The notes under the pieces: model-generated
The model's database searches: none
Told to the model about the DNA's origin: nothing
What the model saw: the letters and a program-made list of their open reading frames with translations, nothing else
Program-made: the position numbers and the translations under genes
Source of the DNA: Faecalibacterium hattorii
Lineage (GTDB): Bacteria > Bacillota > Clostridia > Oscillospirales > Ruminococcaceae
Reading direction: 5' to 3'
DNA length: 64,000 bases
Assembly: GCF_003287455.1 (NCBI RefSeq)
Contig: NZ_PRLC01000009.1
Span: 60,027-124,026 of the forward strand
In this document: piece after piece, positions 1 to 7,798 of the stretch
Numbering within the stretch: position 1 is the stretch's first letter
How the letters are laid out: each line of letters begins with the position of its first letter

Positions 1-178
1 AGGTCACGATCAGCAGTTTGTCCGCGTCGATGGGGGCTTCCGGGTCGGTGATGAGCCGGACGGCCCGCTCGGTCAGGACGGCGGTCTTGCCGCTGCCCGC
101 CGCCGCGCTGACCAGCAGCGCCCCGCCCCGGTCGTCGATGGCGGCCTGCTGGGCGCTTGTCCATTTGGGTCCACTCAC
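1..178 (-). CDS. addA: ATP-dependent helicase/nuclease subunit A, N-terminal part
   Basis: This is the N-terminus of AddA, the UvrD-like helicase and nuclease subunit that pairs with AddB to process double-strand DNA ends for RecA-dependent repair. The 59 visible codons begin with GTG and contain the AddA opening pattern WTSAQQAAI, then the Walker A stretch [18 protein letters not shown]. The GTG overlaps the TGA of addB by four bases, so the two are translationally coupled in the order addB-addA, the usual order in Firmicutes. The gene continues off the left edge, so helicase motifs after Walker A and the RecB-type nuclease domain are not visible. The identification rests on this short N-terminus plus the addB neighbour. 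Confidence 0.9.
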   Translation of the reverse strand, partial: MSGPKWTSAQQAAIDDRGGALLVSAAAGSGKTAVLTERAVRLITDPEAPIDADKLLIVT

Positions 179-3100
179 GGCTGTTCCTCCTTTTTCTCGG
201 TTTCTTCAGGGGCTTCAAAGGGCTTGGCGGGGGCGTCCAGCGCCCGTTCGCCGATGCCGCTCTCGTGGCAGCAGATGAAGCCGTAATCGCACCACCGGCA
301 GGGGCTGCGGCCCGTGACCAGCGGCTCGGCGGCGATCTGCCCGCCGTAAAGCTGTTCGCCCATCTGGGTCACAAGGTCGTCCAGATGCAGTCGGATGCGG
401 CTGAGCTTGGCCGCGTCGGCCCGCTTGTCCTTCTGGTAGGGGCTGGGCGCGCCCCGCAGATAGCCAAAGGGCAGATACCGGCCCGTCTCCTCGGCGTCCA
501 TGGCCCGGAAGATCTTTTCCTCGTCCCGCACCAGACCATCCAGCTTGTATTCCACACTGCGGGCGGCGTTGGCGCGGGTGGTGCTTTCGGGAGCCGGATC
601 GGCCAGCAGGTAGAGCACGCCCGCCGGTTCGGCCCCGGTAAAGCGGCCGCTGGCGTCCCGCGTCAGGCTGAACAGATACAGCAGCATCTGGCAGTCCAGC
701 CCGCAGTAGACCTCTTTCAGATCCAGTTTTTTGGTGCCGGTCTTGTAATCCACCACCCGCACCCAGCGGGTGCCGTCCTCTTCCACCCACTCGTCGGCCC
801 GGTCCACCGTACCGATGAGCTGGACCGTCCGCCCATCCGACAGATGATAGAGCTGGGGCGGCACGGCGTCCTCGCCCCGGCCGATCTTCAGCTCACAGGC
901 CACAGGCTTGAAGCAGGATTGGCGCTGCTCGTCCCGCAGGTAGCACAAAAGGCTTGCCATGCTCTTTTTCAGCCGGGAGAGCAGATAGGTGAAGCGGGCG
1001 GTGTCCTCGGGCAGGTAGCGGCGGGCGTACTCGTCCACCAGCAGCCCCGCCAGCTGGGCCATCGCCTCGTCGTCCAGCTCGATGAAAGGCGCCGACATGT
1101 TGGCGCAGGGGTTGTCCGGCGCGGGGTCCGGGTCCAGCGCCATCTGTAAGACCCAGTGCATCAGACTGCCGCTCTGGTCGGCGGAAAGCTCGGCTCGCCT
1201 GCGGGGGCGCAAGCCTAAAACATATTGCAGGAAGTATCCGTAGCGGCAGGTGTAGTATTTTTCCAACTGGCTGGGCGAGATGCGCAGCCGCTTGCCCAGC
1301 AGCGCTTCCAGCGCGGTCAAGTCATGGACCTGCCGGGGCGCGGCCTCGGCCATCCGGCGCAGCAGGGCCAGCCCTTCCGGTTCAGCTTCGCCGGGGGCGT
1401 GCAGTGCCTCGGTCAGGCTGGCGCGTTCGGTATCGGTCAGCGGCCAGCCGCCGCCGAGGCAGTCCAGCCCGTCGGCGGGGGTGGCGGCGAGGTCGGGCAG
1501 CTCCAACGCCGGGGGCTGGGGTTCCAGTGCCTCCACGATGGGTTCCAGCGCTGCGCAGAGGGTCAGGCCCTGCCCCTTTGGCCAGCTCATCCACAGCCCC
1601 TTGGACGGGGCGGTGAGGGCCTTGTAAAAGCAGACCTGCTCCCGCACCACGCGGTTTTCAAAGCAGTCCGGCAGGTCGATCTGCTGGGCCATCAGGGCGT
1701 CGCGGTCGGCGTGGGTCAGCAGCCCCGCCTCGCTGGGGGCCGTGGGGAACTCGCCCTCGGCCAGCCCCAGCACGAAAACGTGATCGGGCGCGTCCAGCCG
1801 CATCTTGCCCGCGCTGGCCAGCACCACGGCGTCCAGCGTCTGCGGAATGTGGCCGAGGTCCGACGAGCGGAGCAGCAGCCCGAACAGATCCTCGTACTCG
1901 CCCACGGTCACGGTCTGTTCGCCCAGCAGCTGCGCCATCTGGTCCAGAAGTCCCATGACCACGTTCCACTCGCGGGCGGCTTCCTCCGCCGCCGGGATGC
2001 CCCGCTCGGCGCGGATGGCCTCCACCTGTGCGGCTTGCTGCTCCTCCGCGCCCAGCTCCTTCAGGCAGAAATAGACCGCCCGGCTGATGGCCTCGGCGTT
2101 GGCGTTCCGCACCTTGCTCCGCAGCGCGTCGGTGGCGCTCACCAGCAGGGCGCGGGCCTTTTCCGCCATGGCCAGATCTGCATTGTCCTCCTCGGTGGGG
2201 GTGATGTCGCCGAAACCTTTCGGGTTGTTCTGAAATTCCGCCCGCCATGCCGCCGCATTCGGCGACCATGTATAGGCATAATTTTCCAGTGCGCAGACCT
2301 CTTCCTCGGTCAGGGCGCAAAGACCCGTTTTGGCGAGGGTGGTCAGATGTTCGGTCAAGTCGGCCCCGCGGGCCAGCGCCAGCAGCGCCTTGACCGCCGT
2401 GGCCGGGGCGCTGAACTCCGGGGTGGTGGGCTCGTCGCAGTAGAGCGGGATGTCCGCCATCCGGAACTCGTACCGCACCGCCGCGCGGTATTTTGCGATG
2501 TCGCGGCAGACCACCGCGATCTTCCCACAGCGGACACCCTGCCGCATCAGGCGGCGGATGGCCCCGGCGGCGGCGCGGGCTTCTTCCTCCCGGCTGGGGG
2601 CGGCAAAGAGCCGCACTTCGTCCGCCGGGGCATCCAACGGCGGGCAGACCCCTGTTTCCAGCAGCTCCGTCACCGCCGCAAGGCCGGGGGCGGCGGCATG
2701 GCGCAGATCCCGCCGCAGCAGTTCGGGGGCGGCCACCTCGGCCCCATTTTTCCGGGCCAGTTGGCGGAGCTGCACCGCCACCTGCTTTGCGCCGGAGAAA
2801 AGGCTCACGTCACCGGGGAGGAGGGGCGCGCCGTCGTCGCAGAGGGCCACGGTCACGCAGGGCAGCGCGGCCAGCATGGCCCCCAGCAGCCGCTTTTTGG
2901 GCGCGTTGAAGGTATCGAACTCGTCGATGAACACTTCCCGCCCCCGCAGAAATCCCGGCACCTCTCCCCCCGCCAGTGCCTCTTCGAGCCGGGCACCGGC
3001 CAGCTCCAGCCGGTCGGCGGGGTCCATGCCGCTGCGGAACAGCAGCGTCTCGTAGCCTTGAAAGATCAGCGCCAGTTCGCTCAGCTTCCCGCTCTCGGCC

Positions 3101-3531
3101 CCGCAGCTCTTGGCCAGCTCCGCCAGCCGGGTGCCGGACAGGCCCGCGCTCTTCAGCTCGTCGATGGTCTCGGCCGCCATCTGGCAGAAAGCCGCACTCC
3201 GGCGGTGGCGGTAGTAATAGCGGACATTGTCCTGCAATTCTTCCAGTGCGCGGCGCACCAGCACGGCCCGCCCCGCGTCGGAGAGGGTCTGCACGGCGCT
3301 GCCGCCCTCGGCGGACAAAATCTTCTCGGCAAGGCTCGTGAAGGAAAAGCTCTCCACCATGCCGGACAGCGCATCCCCCAATTCGCGGTAGATGCGCCCC
3401 TCGGTGGAGGACGTGAACTGCTCCGGCACCAGCAGGATGCTCTTTTGCCCCGCCTCGGCGCGGGTGCGGATGCGGTGATACAGCAGCGTCGTCTTGCCGC
3501 TGCCGGAACCGCCTAGGATCAATTTTAACAT
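175..3531 (-). CDS. addB: ATP-dependent helicase/nuclease subunit B (AddB)
   Basis: AddB of the AddAB helicase-nuclease resects double-strand breaks; in this family AddB carries a RecB-like nuclease and an iron-sulfur cluster. Visible features are the Walker [10 protein letters not shown] at residues 7-15, [16 protein letters not shown] near 755-770 with the first cluster cysteine, the nuclease motif VVDYKTG near 927, and the closing cysteines in [11 protein letters not shown] near 1080. The length of 1118 aa is normal for the family. The ATG is preceded by GAGGAG at 8 nt. addA starts inside the last codon. Mobile DNA elsewhere in the window has not touched this locus. Confidence is high because all nuclease and cluster residues are present. 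Confidence 0.95.
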   Translation of the reverse strand: MLKLILGGSGSGKTTLLYHRIRTRAEAGQKSILLVPEQFTSSTEGRIYRELGDALSGMVESFSFTSLAEKILSAEGGSAVQTLSDAGRAVLVRRALEELQDNVRYYYRHRRSAAFCQMAAETIDELKSAGLSGTRLAELAKSCGAESGKLSELALIFQGYETLLFRSGMDPADRLELAGARLEEALAGGEVPGFLRGREVFIDEFDTFNAPKKRLLGAMLAALPCVTVALCDDGAPLLPGDVSLFSGAKQVAVQLRQLARKNGAEVAAPELLRRDLRHAAAPGLAAVTELLETGVCPPLDAPADEVRLFAAPSREEEARAAAGAIRRLMRQGVRCGKIAVVCRDIAKYRAAVRYEFRMADIPLYCDEPTTPEFSAPATAVKALLALARGADLTEHLTTLAKTGLCALTEEEVCALENYAYTWSPNAAAWRAEFQNNPKGFGDITPTEEDNADLAMAEKARALLVSATDALRSKVRNANAEAISRAVYFCLKELGAEEQQAAQVEAIRAERGIPAAEEAAREWNVVMGLLDQMAQLLGEQTVTVGEYEDLFGLLLRSSDLGHIPQTLDAVVLASAGKMRLDAPDHVFVLGLAEGEFPTAPSEAGLLTHADRDALMAQQIDLPDCFENRVVREQVCFYKALTAPSKGLWMSWPKGQGLTLCAALEPIVEALEPQPPALELPDLAATPADGLDCLGGGWPLTDTERASLTEALHAPGEAEPEGLALLRRMAEAAPRQVHDLTALEALLGKRLRISPSQLEKYYTCRYGYFLQYVLGLRPRRRAELSADQSGSLMHWVLQMALDPDPAPDNPCANMSAPFIELDDEAMAQLAGLLVDEYARRYLPEDTARFTYLLSRLKKSMASLLCYLRDEQRQSCFKPVACELKIGRGEDAVPPQLYHLSDGRTVQLIGTVDRADEWVEEDGTRWVRVVDYKTGTKKLDLKEVYCGLDCQMLLYLFSLTRDASGRFTGAEPAGVLYLLADPAPESTTRANAARSVEYKLDGLVRDEEKIFRAMDAEETGRYLPFGYLRGAPSPYQKDKRADAAKLSRIRLHLDDLVTQMGEQLYGGQIAAEPLVTGRSPCRWCDYGFICCHESGIGERALDAPAKPFEAPEETEKKEEQP

Positions 3532-3554
3532 AACGGCATCTCCTCGGTCAGCGG

Positions 3555-3612
3555 CCTCGCCCTCTCAGTCACGCTTCGCGTGCCAGCTCCCCCAAAGTGG
3601 GAGCTTTTGACA
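3555..3612. repeat. Dispersed palindromic repeat, short copy
   Basis: This is a degenerate copy of a repeat seen again near 6.8, 9.7 and 32.7 kb. It carries the shared signature CTCAGTCACGC, CTTCGCGTGCCAGCTC and the small palindrome CTCCCCCAAAGTGGGAG. It lies between divergently transcribed addB and ruvX, in a 230-bp gap otherwise holding only the ruvX promoter. Confidence 0.65.
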
Positions 3613-3702
3613 GATCGGTTCACTCCTGCTGACTGCTTGGGTCTGCGCTTGCGTAAAAGCGCGGGCCCTGCGTTCATTGGTAGCCTTTATTGTACCACAA
3701 AA

Positions 3703-3731
3703 TTGCAAGAACATCTATTCTGTGTTACACT
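3703..3731 (+). promoter_or_regulatory. Sigma-A promoter for ruvX
   Basis: TTGCAA and TACACT are separated by 17 bp, ending 31 bp before the ruvX start codon. The AGAAAGG ribosome site follows. Confidence 0.65.
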
Positions 3732-3762
3732 AAGCAAAGATGCAAACAGAAAGGGGATCCCC

Positions 3763-4194
3763 ATGAAAATACTCGCTGTCGATTACGGGGACAGCCGCAC
3801 CGGCCTTGCCACCTGTGATGTCACCGAATTTCTGACCACCGCCATCACGCCCCAGATCACGGAAAAAGGCCGCCCGAAAGTGGCGGCCAAGGTCTGCGAA
3901 ACAGCAAAAAATATTCAGGCAGAGCTCATCGTCATCGGTCTGCCGCTGAACATGGACGGCACCGAGGGCGAGCGGGCCCAGAAGAGCCGAAAGCTGGCAA
4001 AGACGATCCAGATCTGGAGCGGGCTGCCCGTCCGGATGTGGGACGAGCGCCAGTCCACCTGCGAAGCCGCCGACATCCTCTCCGAGGCCGGCACCTTCGG
4101 CACCAAGCGGAAAGAGATCTTGGATTCCGTCAGCGCCACGGTCATCTTAGAGGATTACCTTGCATGGCGCAAAGAGCACCCCGGCGAGATCTGA
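3763..4194 (+). CDS. ruvX: Putative pre-16S rRNA nuclease / Holliday junction resolvase-like YqgF
   Basis: This is a YqgF/RuvX family RNase H-fold nuclease of 143 aa, implicated in 16S rRNA 5'-end maturation and historically annotated as a Holliday junction resolvase. The three conserved acidic blocks are visible: MKILAVDYGDSRTG at the N-terminus with Asp7, IGLPLNMDGTEGERA in the middle, and DERQSTCEA followed by LDSVSATVILEDYL at the end. An upstream in-frame extension exists, but the ATG at MKILAVDYG is chosen because it follows an AGAAAGGGG ribosome site and matches the family N-terminus. RuvX next to a DUF1292 gene is a conserved Firmicute neighbourhood. Here a cyclophilin gene on the other strand sits between them. 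Confidence 0.93.
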   Translation: MKILAVDYGDSRTGLATCDVTEFLTTAITPQITEKGRPKVAAKVCETAKNIQAELIVIGLPLNMDGTEGERAQKSRKLAKTIQIWSGLPVRMWDERQSTCEAADILSEAGTFGTKRKEILDSVSATVILEDYLAWRKEHPGEI

Positions 4195-4199
4195 GCAGC

Positions 4200-4240
4200 A
4201 AAAAGGCTCCCACTGCCGCGGGAGCCTTTTGCGTTTTCTT
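4200..4240. terminator. Bidirectional terminator between ruvX and the cyclophilin gene
   Basis: The stem AAAAGGCTCCC / GGGAGCCTTTT closes an 8-nt loop and is followed by a T-rich stretch on the plus strand and an A-run on the other side. It separates two convergent genes. Confidence 0.85.
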
Positions 4241-4242
4241 TT

Positions 4243-4980
4243 TTACGGATATGTCTCAATGCTGACGCTGTGGATGGTGATGGCCTCGGCGGGCTTCTGG
4301 TTCTCGTCCACAGCGGTCTGAGCGATGGCGTCCACCACGTCCATGCCCTCATACACCTGCCCGAACACGGTGTCGGTGTAGTCGAGGTAAGGGGCGCCGC
4401 CCGCCGTCTGGTAGGCGGCCACGACTTCGGCGCGGTAACCGGCGGCGTTCATCTGGTCCACCAGCTCCTGCGTGACGGAGGCCGAGCCGGGCAGCGTTTC
4501 CATCACATAGAAGACGCTGGCACACTGGCCGGAAGGGTCCGTGGCGGCACAGAGTGCACCGGAATAGTGGTGCAGCTTGTCGGTGGCTTCCACTGGGTAG
4601 CGGCTGCCGTTCCAGATGGTCGCGCCCCTGCCGTCGGCCCCCTGCCCGGCTTCGACGAGGAACTCGTTCTCGACGCGGGAGACGGTCAGGCCGTTGTAGT
4701 AGCCCGCCTGTACGAGGCCGAGGAAGTTATCGCATGCCTGCGGAGCCAGCGTCGGGAAGAGCAGCGCCTTGAACACGCCCGCCGAAGTATCGAACACGGC
4801 CACCGTGTCCCCCGCCGCCGGGTGGGCGAACTGGGTTTCGGCAGATTCCACCGCCGGGCGGGAGATGGTCTTCGTGCCCGACGCGCTGCCGCTGAGCTTT
4901 TCCTTCAGCGAGCAGCCCGTCAGCGCAAGGCAGCTCAGGAGCGCCAGCACCGCCAGCGCCTTTTTATAAAAACGATTCAT
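4243..4980 (-). CDS. Peptidyl-prolyl cis-trans isomerase lipoprotein, cyclophilin type
   Basis: This is a cyclophilin-domain isomerase expected to assist folding of secreted proteins at the outer face of the membrane. The 245-aa product begins with a lipoprotein signal, MNRFYKKALAVLALLSCLAL followed by the lipobox LTGC with Cys23. A short linker then leads to a cyclophilin domain from about residue 55, including VFDTSAGVFKALLFP, ACDNFLGLVQAGYYNGL and the late block DTVFGQVYEGMDVVDAIA. The core FxxxxPGxxQ element is diverged (DPSGQCASVFYVME), so catalytic strength is uncertain. It is monocistronic, with its own terminator shared with ruvX. The start is chosen because the signal peptide begins at that ATG. 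Confidence 0.9.
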   Translation of the reverse strand: MNRFYKKALAVLALLSCLALTGCSLKEKLSGSASGTKTISRPAVESAETQFAHPAAGDTVAVFDTSAGVFKALLFPTLAPQACDNFLGLVQAGYYNGLTVSRVENEFLVEAGQGADGRGATIWNGSRYPVEATDKLHHYSGALCAATDPSGQCASVFYVMETLPGSASVTQELVDQMNAAGYRAEVVAAYQTAGGAPYLDYTDTVFGQVYEGMDVVDAIAQTAVDENQKPAEAITIHSVSIETYP

Positions 4981-5103
4981 AACTCTGACCTCTCGGTGAA
5001 TAGGATGGGAATATACACAGAGTTTAGTATATCATATTTCCCCGGCGGAATCGAGAGGAAAATGGGTGAAAATTTGCCAGTAGATTTCTGTGCGAAAAAC
5101 ATC

Positions 5104-5132
5104 TTGACGAGCGGGCAAAAAAACGCTACACT
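5104..5132 (+). promoter_or_regulatory. Sigma-A promoter for the DUF1292 gene
   Basis: TTGACG and TACACT are separated by 17 bp. The roughly 80-nt leader that follows contains a GGGGGCTGCGGGAGC / CTTCCCCC hairpin and an AGGAG ribosome site. Confidence 0.65.
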
Positions 5133-5216
5133 ATAAGCACAGCCGGGGGCTGCGGGAGCGCAGAGCTTCCCCCGCTATGGATCACTTTTATTTTCTTTTA
5201 CAGGAGAACGTATCTT

Positions 5217-5531
5217 ATGGCAGAAGAGATCAAGAACCCGAACGCCGAAGAGGAGTATCAGCCCGACCTGATGACCCTTGAGGACGAGGACGGCAACGAA
5301 GTCACTTTTGAGGTGATCGACGCGCTGGACCATAAGGGCGTGCACTATATGGCCGTCGTGGAATACGCCGAGGACGAAGAAGACGTCAACGAGGATGCAC
5401 AGCTCGTCATCCTGAGCGTCGGCGAGGACAGCGAGGGCGAATATCTGGATGTCGTGGAAGACGACGAGACCCTGCTGGAAGTGAGCAAGCTGTTCGAAAA
5501 GCGGCTCAGCGACCAGTTCGAGATCGAGTAA
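5217..5531 (+). CDS. DUF1292 domain-containing protein (YrzB family)
   Basis: A 104-aa, very acidic cytoplasmic protein of the DUF1292 family. The diagnostic segments are ITLEDEDG-like LMTLEDEDGNEVTFEVID, then YMAVVEYAEDEED and a C-terminal EYLDVVEDDETLLEVSKLFE. The family has no established molecular function; it is commonly encoded beside ruvX in Firmicutes, as here. The ATG is preceded by AGGAG. The gene sits directly upstream of a structured RNA that may be transcribed from within or just after it. Confidence 0.9.
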   Translation: MAEEIKNPNAEEEYQPDLMTLEDEDGNEVTFEVIDALDHKGVHYMAVVEYAEDEEDVNEDAQLVILSVGEDSEGEYLDVVEDDETLLEVSKLFEKRLSDQFEIE

Positions 5532-5549
5532 ATTTTCCAGACGATTGAC

Positions 5550-5765
5550 CCGTGCAAGACTTCCTGCCCGGCTCGAATTGTTGCGGTTTATATGATCCTA
5601 CTAATCATTCAACGGGAGCCCGGCGTTCGCCGGCGGATTGCAGACCTCCCCGCTGTGGGTTCGACCCCAGAGGCTCGATGAGGAAGCGCGAATCCGGAGA
5701 CAGGGCACCCACCTGTCCGTAAGGGTAGGTTTGATTGCCGCAGACGACCGGGCGGGATCTTTTTA
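5550..5765 (+). ncRNA. ssrS: Structured non-coding RNA, probable 6S RNA
   Basis: A gene-free stretch of about 215 nt that folds as one long closed hairpin. CCTGCCCGG near 5559 pairs with CCGGGCGGG near 5748, and inner stems include CCCGGC/GCCGGC-type pairing and GACAGG/CCTGTC. The 3' half runs from a stem-loop to TTGATTGCCGCAG and then the closing stem, reminiscent of the 3' arm of bacterial 6S RNA. The size and the single closed-rod architecture fit 6S RNA, which sequesters vegetative RNA polymerase. A T-run directly follows the closing stem. No ORF covers it. RNase P RNA, SRP RNA and tmRNA signatures were looked for and not seen. A covariance search would settle the identity. Confidence 0.5.
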
Positions 5766-5773
5766 TAGGGACT

Positions 5774-5820
5774 CATCCACCACTGTCCTCTGCCAAGAGG
5801 AACGTGTGTGGATTTTTTTA
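5774..5820 (+). terminator. Terminator downstream of the structured RNA
   Basis: ATCCACCAC pairs with GTGTGTGGAT around an inner CCTC/GAGG hairpin, followed by seven T residues. It precedes the redoxin-like gene by about 26 bp. Confidence 0.75.
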
Positions 5821-5845
5821 TATCTGAAAGGATGTGCATTGCGGC

Positions 5846-6475
5846 ATGAAGTCTGAGCATCTGGTGGGGACGAGCATCCCCCGCTTTACCTACGACACCC
5901 CCACGGTGCCGGAAAACGATTTTTACGGGCTCTGTGAGGGCGGACGGCCGCTGTGCATGATCTTCCTGCCGGGGTTCGATCATCCCGTGAGCCGCGAGTA
6001 CATCACCCGCTATCTGAAGACCCTGCCCTCCCTGAAAGGGGCGCGGCTGGCCTGTGTGGTGCGGTCCAGCGCTCAGGCCGTGGCCGCCGCCACCCGTGGA
6101 TCGGATTTTCCCTTCCCCGTCATCTGCGACGGGCCGGGCGTGCTCTACGGCTACCTCGGCGTCGAGCAGACCCGCGGTCTGCTGAGCTGGAGCTTTGCGG
6201 CTCAAAAAATTTACAAGGCCGCCAAGGACGCGGGCTACCATTACGACAAAGCCGCCCCGCAGATCCTGCCCCTGACGCTGGTGGTGGGCCACAAGGGCAA
6301 GATCTTGTTCACCCACTCCGGCCGCAGCCAGACCGACCTGCCGGAGGACTGCGCCGCCATCGCCGAGATTGTCAAGGCCGTGGAAGCAGCCACCGTACAG
6401 GCCCACGCCGATGCGAACCCCCACTGCTCGGACGAGACCCTCACCCTGCCCGACCTCATGGGCTGGGACGACTGA
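5846..6475 (+). CDS. Redoxin / thioredoxin-fold protein lacking the peroxidatic cysteine
   Basis: A protein of about 209 aa with an AhpC/TSA-like layout: GTSIPRFTYDTP (resembling the opening GxxAPxF of peroxiredoxins), then LCMIFLPGFDHPVSREY where active peroxiredoxins have a strand followed by FTxxCxxE, and later LPLTLVVGHKGKILFTH. The Cys position of the FTxxCxxE motif is replaced (FDHPVSRE), so peroxidase chemistry is doubtful. The fold call is my reading of these blocks. The ATG is preferred over an in-frame GTG 12 bp upstream, which would sit only 2 nt from GAAAGG. A hairpin directly after the stop terminates the gene and also overlaps the ribosome site of the next one. Confidence 0.6.
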   Translation: MKSEHLVGTSIPRFTYDTPTVPENDFYGLCEGGRPLCMIFLPGFDHPVSREYITRYLKTLPSLKGARLACVVRSSAQAVAAATRGSDFPFPVICDGPGVLYGYLGVEQTRGLLSWSFAAQKIYKAAKDAGYHYDKAAPQILPLTLVVGHKGKILFTHSGRSQTDLPEDCAAIAEIVKAVEAATVQAHADANPHCSDETLTLPDLMGWDD

Positions 6476-6481
6476 TGAATA

Positions 6482-6529
6482 ACCCCCTTTCCCTTGGGCA
6501 AAACTACCCAAAAGAAAGGGGGTCTTTTT
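6482..6529 (+). terminator. Terminator-like hairpin that also holds the ribosome site of the DUF378 gene
   Basis: ACCCCCTTT at 6482-6490 pairs with AAAGGGGGT at 6515-6523, extended inward by TTGGG/CCCAA, and is followed by CTTTTT. The AGGGGG of the 3' arm is the only Shine-Dalgarno for the GTG at 6530, and the T-tract forms the spacer. Confidence 0.7.
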
Positions 6530-6730
6530 GTGCAGACCTTTTATAAAGTATGCCTGATCCTGATGATCATCGGCGGCATCAACTGGGGGCTGGTCGGCTT
6601 GTTCCAGTTTGATTTTGTCGGCTGGCTGCTGGGCGGCAGCAGTTCCATCTGGTCCCGCATCGTATTTACAGTCGTCGGCATTGCCGCTGTCTGCGGCATT
6701 CCGGGCCTGTTTGCAGACGAAGAGACATAA
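6530..6730 (+). CDS. DUF378 family small membrane protein
   Basis: A 66-aa membrane protein of the DUF378 (YuzA-like) family, recognised from LILMIIGGINWGLVGLFQFD, which is the family signature. A second hydrophobic segment, IVFTVVGIAAVCGIPGLF, follows after a Gly/Ser-rich turn, giving two transmembrane helices. Function is unknown. The longer reading frame would begin with TTG inside the upstream hairpin. GTG is chosen because AGGGGG lies 7 nt upstream and the protein then starts with VQTFYKV. Its ribosome site is embedded in the 3' arm of a terminator-like hairpin, so expression may depend on read-through and on opening that stem. It converges with ispE across a long palindromic repeat. Confidence 0.85.
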   Translation: MQTFYKVCLILMIIGGINWGLVGLFQFDFVGWLLGGSSSIWSRIVFTVVGIAAVCGIPGLFADEET

Positions 6731-6732
6731 AT

Positions 6733-6889
6733 AAAAAAGCTGCTGCATCACTCCTTCCGTCATCGCTTACGCGATGCCACCTCCCTCTGAGAGGGAGGCT
6801 TTCACAGCTTACCGTTACGCCAAGGCTCCCTCCGAGAGGGAGCTGGCACGGCAAAGCCGTGACTGAGGGAGTTGGCAGCAGCTTTTTTA
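6733..6889. repeat. Dispersed palindromic repeat acting as convergent terminator
   Basis: The outer arms AAAAAAGCTGCTGC and GCAGCAGCTTTTTT enclose about 130 bp made of inner palindromes. These include CTCCCTCTGAGAGGGAG, CTCCCTCCGAGAGGGAG, CGATGCC/GCGATG-type stems and GGCACGGCAAAGCCGTG. The whole can fold as one large hairpin with T-runs on both sides and separates two convergent genes. The same inner modules recur near 9.7 and 32.7 kb. Confidence 0.85.
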
Positions 6890-6903
6890 TTGTATTATAA
6901 GAT

Positions 6904-7785
6904 TCACTTCGGGGCTGCGACCCGTGCGCCGCCCTTGTCGGGCTGGGCCACATAGACCTGCGGCCAGCGGGTTTTCAGAGCCTCGGCGGCTTTGCGGGCG
7001 TCGGCTTCCTGCTCGAAAATGCCGAACACCGCCGCGCCGCTGCCGGTCATCAGGGCCGTCACCGCCCCGTGCCGGCGCAGCGCCGCTTTGATGGCCTCGT
7101 TATCCTTGGCACCGCTGCACTCTTCCAGCGCGTTGCCCGCAGCGGCGCAGACCCCGGCCAAATCCTCGGCGCGGATGGCGGCTTCCTGCGCTTCGCAGTC
7201 GGGGTGATGGCTGCTGCCGACCTTGTCATAAGCCGCAAAGGCTTCCGGGGTGGAAACACCGTAGTCCGGCATGACCACCGTGAACCAGCAGTCCGGGCAG
7301 GGCGGCAGGGCTTTCATCACATCGCCCACGCCCTGCACCCGGCAGGTGCCGCCCATCAGGGCAAAGGGCACATCCGCGCCCACCTTGGCCCCCAGCGCGC
7401 AGAGCTCGCTCATGGAAAGGCGTGCCCCGTACAGCGCATTCAGACCCACGAGGACGGCTGCGGCGTCCGCGCTGCCGCCCGCCATCCCGGCCCGCACCGG
7501 GATGTTCTTATACACGGTGATATCCACGCCCGCCAGCAGCCCGGTGTACCGGAAAAAGGCGATGGCTGCCTTGATGGCGGTGTTGCTGTCGTTGGCGGCC
7601 ACGGGGCTGCCGGGCAGGGTCAGGTTCAGGCCGTTGCTGCGGGTCAGCACGACCTTTTCATACAGCGTGATGGCCTGCATGGTCATATCCAGATCATGAT
7701 AGCCGTTGGGCAGAGTGCCCACCACGTCCAGTGCAAGGTTCAGCTTGGCCGGGGCCAGAACCGTCACACGATTCAACTTTGCCAT
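6904..7785 (-). CDS. ispE: 4-diphosphocytidyl-2-C-methyl-D-erythritol kinase
   Basis: IspE phosphorylates CDP-methylerythritol in the MEP route to isopentenyl diphosphate, using ATP. The 293-aa product starts with the family opening VLAPAKLNLALDVVGTLPNG, and contains YHDLDMTMQAI and the GHMP-kinase ATP loop PVRAGMAGGSADAAAVL near residues 90-106. A C-terminal GHMP block, TALMTGSGAAVFGIF, follows. A longer frame exists, but the ATG at MAKLNRV follows AAGGAG at 7 nt and gives the normal length. It is the last gene of a minus-strand run after lrp and an aminotransferase, with a 13-bp gap to the latter. Pathway linkage between those neighbours is not evident. Confidence 0.95.
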   Translation of the reverse strand: MAKLNRVTVLAPAKLNLALDVVGTLPNGYHDLDMTMQAITLYEKVVLTRSNGLNLTLPGSPVAANDSNTAIKAAIAFFRYTGLLAGVDITVYKNIPVRAGMAGGSADAAAVLVGLNALYGARLSMSELCALGAKVGADVPFALMGGTCRVQGVGDVMKALPPCPDCWFTVVMPDYGVSTPEAFAAYDKVGSSHHPDCEAQEAAIRAEDLAGVCAAAGNALEECSGAKDNEAIKAALRRHGAVTALMTGSGAAVFGIFEQEADARKAAEALKTRWPQVYVAQPDKGGARVAAPK

Positions 7786-7798
7786 TTCAAACTCCTTC

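Noticed and set aside
1225..3516. 763-codon open frame antisense to addB
   Set aside because: Pure shadow of GC-rich codon use; no ribosome site, low-complexity His/Gln/Gly-rich translation, and addB is unambiguous.
5550..5765. RNase P RNA, SRP RNA or tmRNA
   Set aside because: The conserved cores of those RNAs are absent; the overall rod shape fits 6S RNA better.
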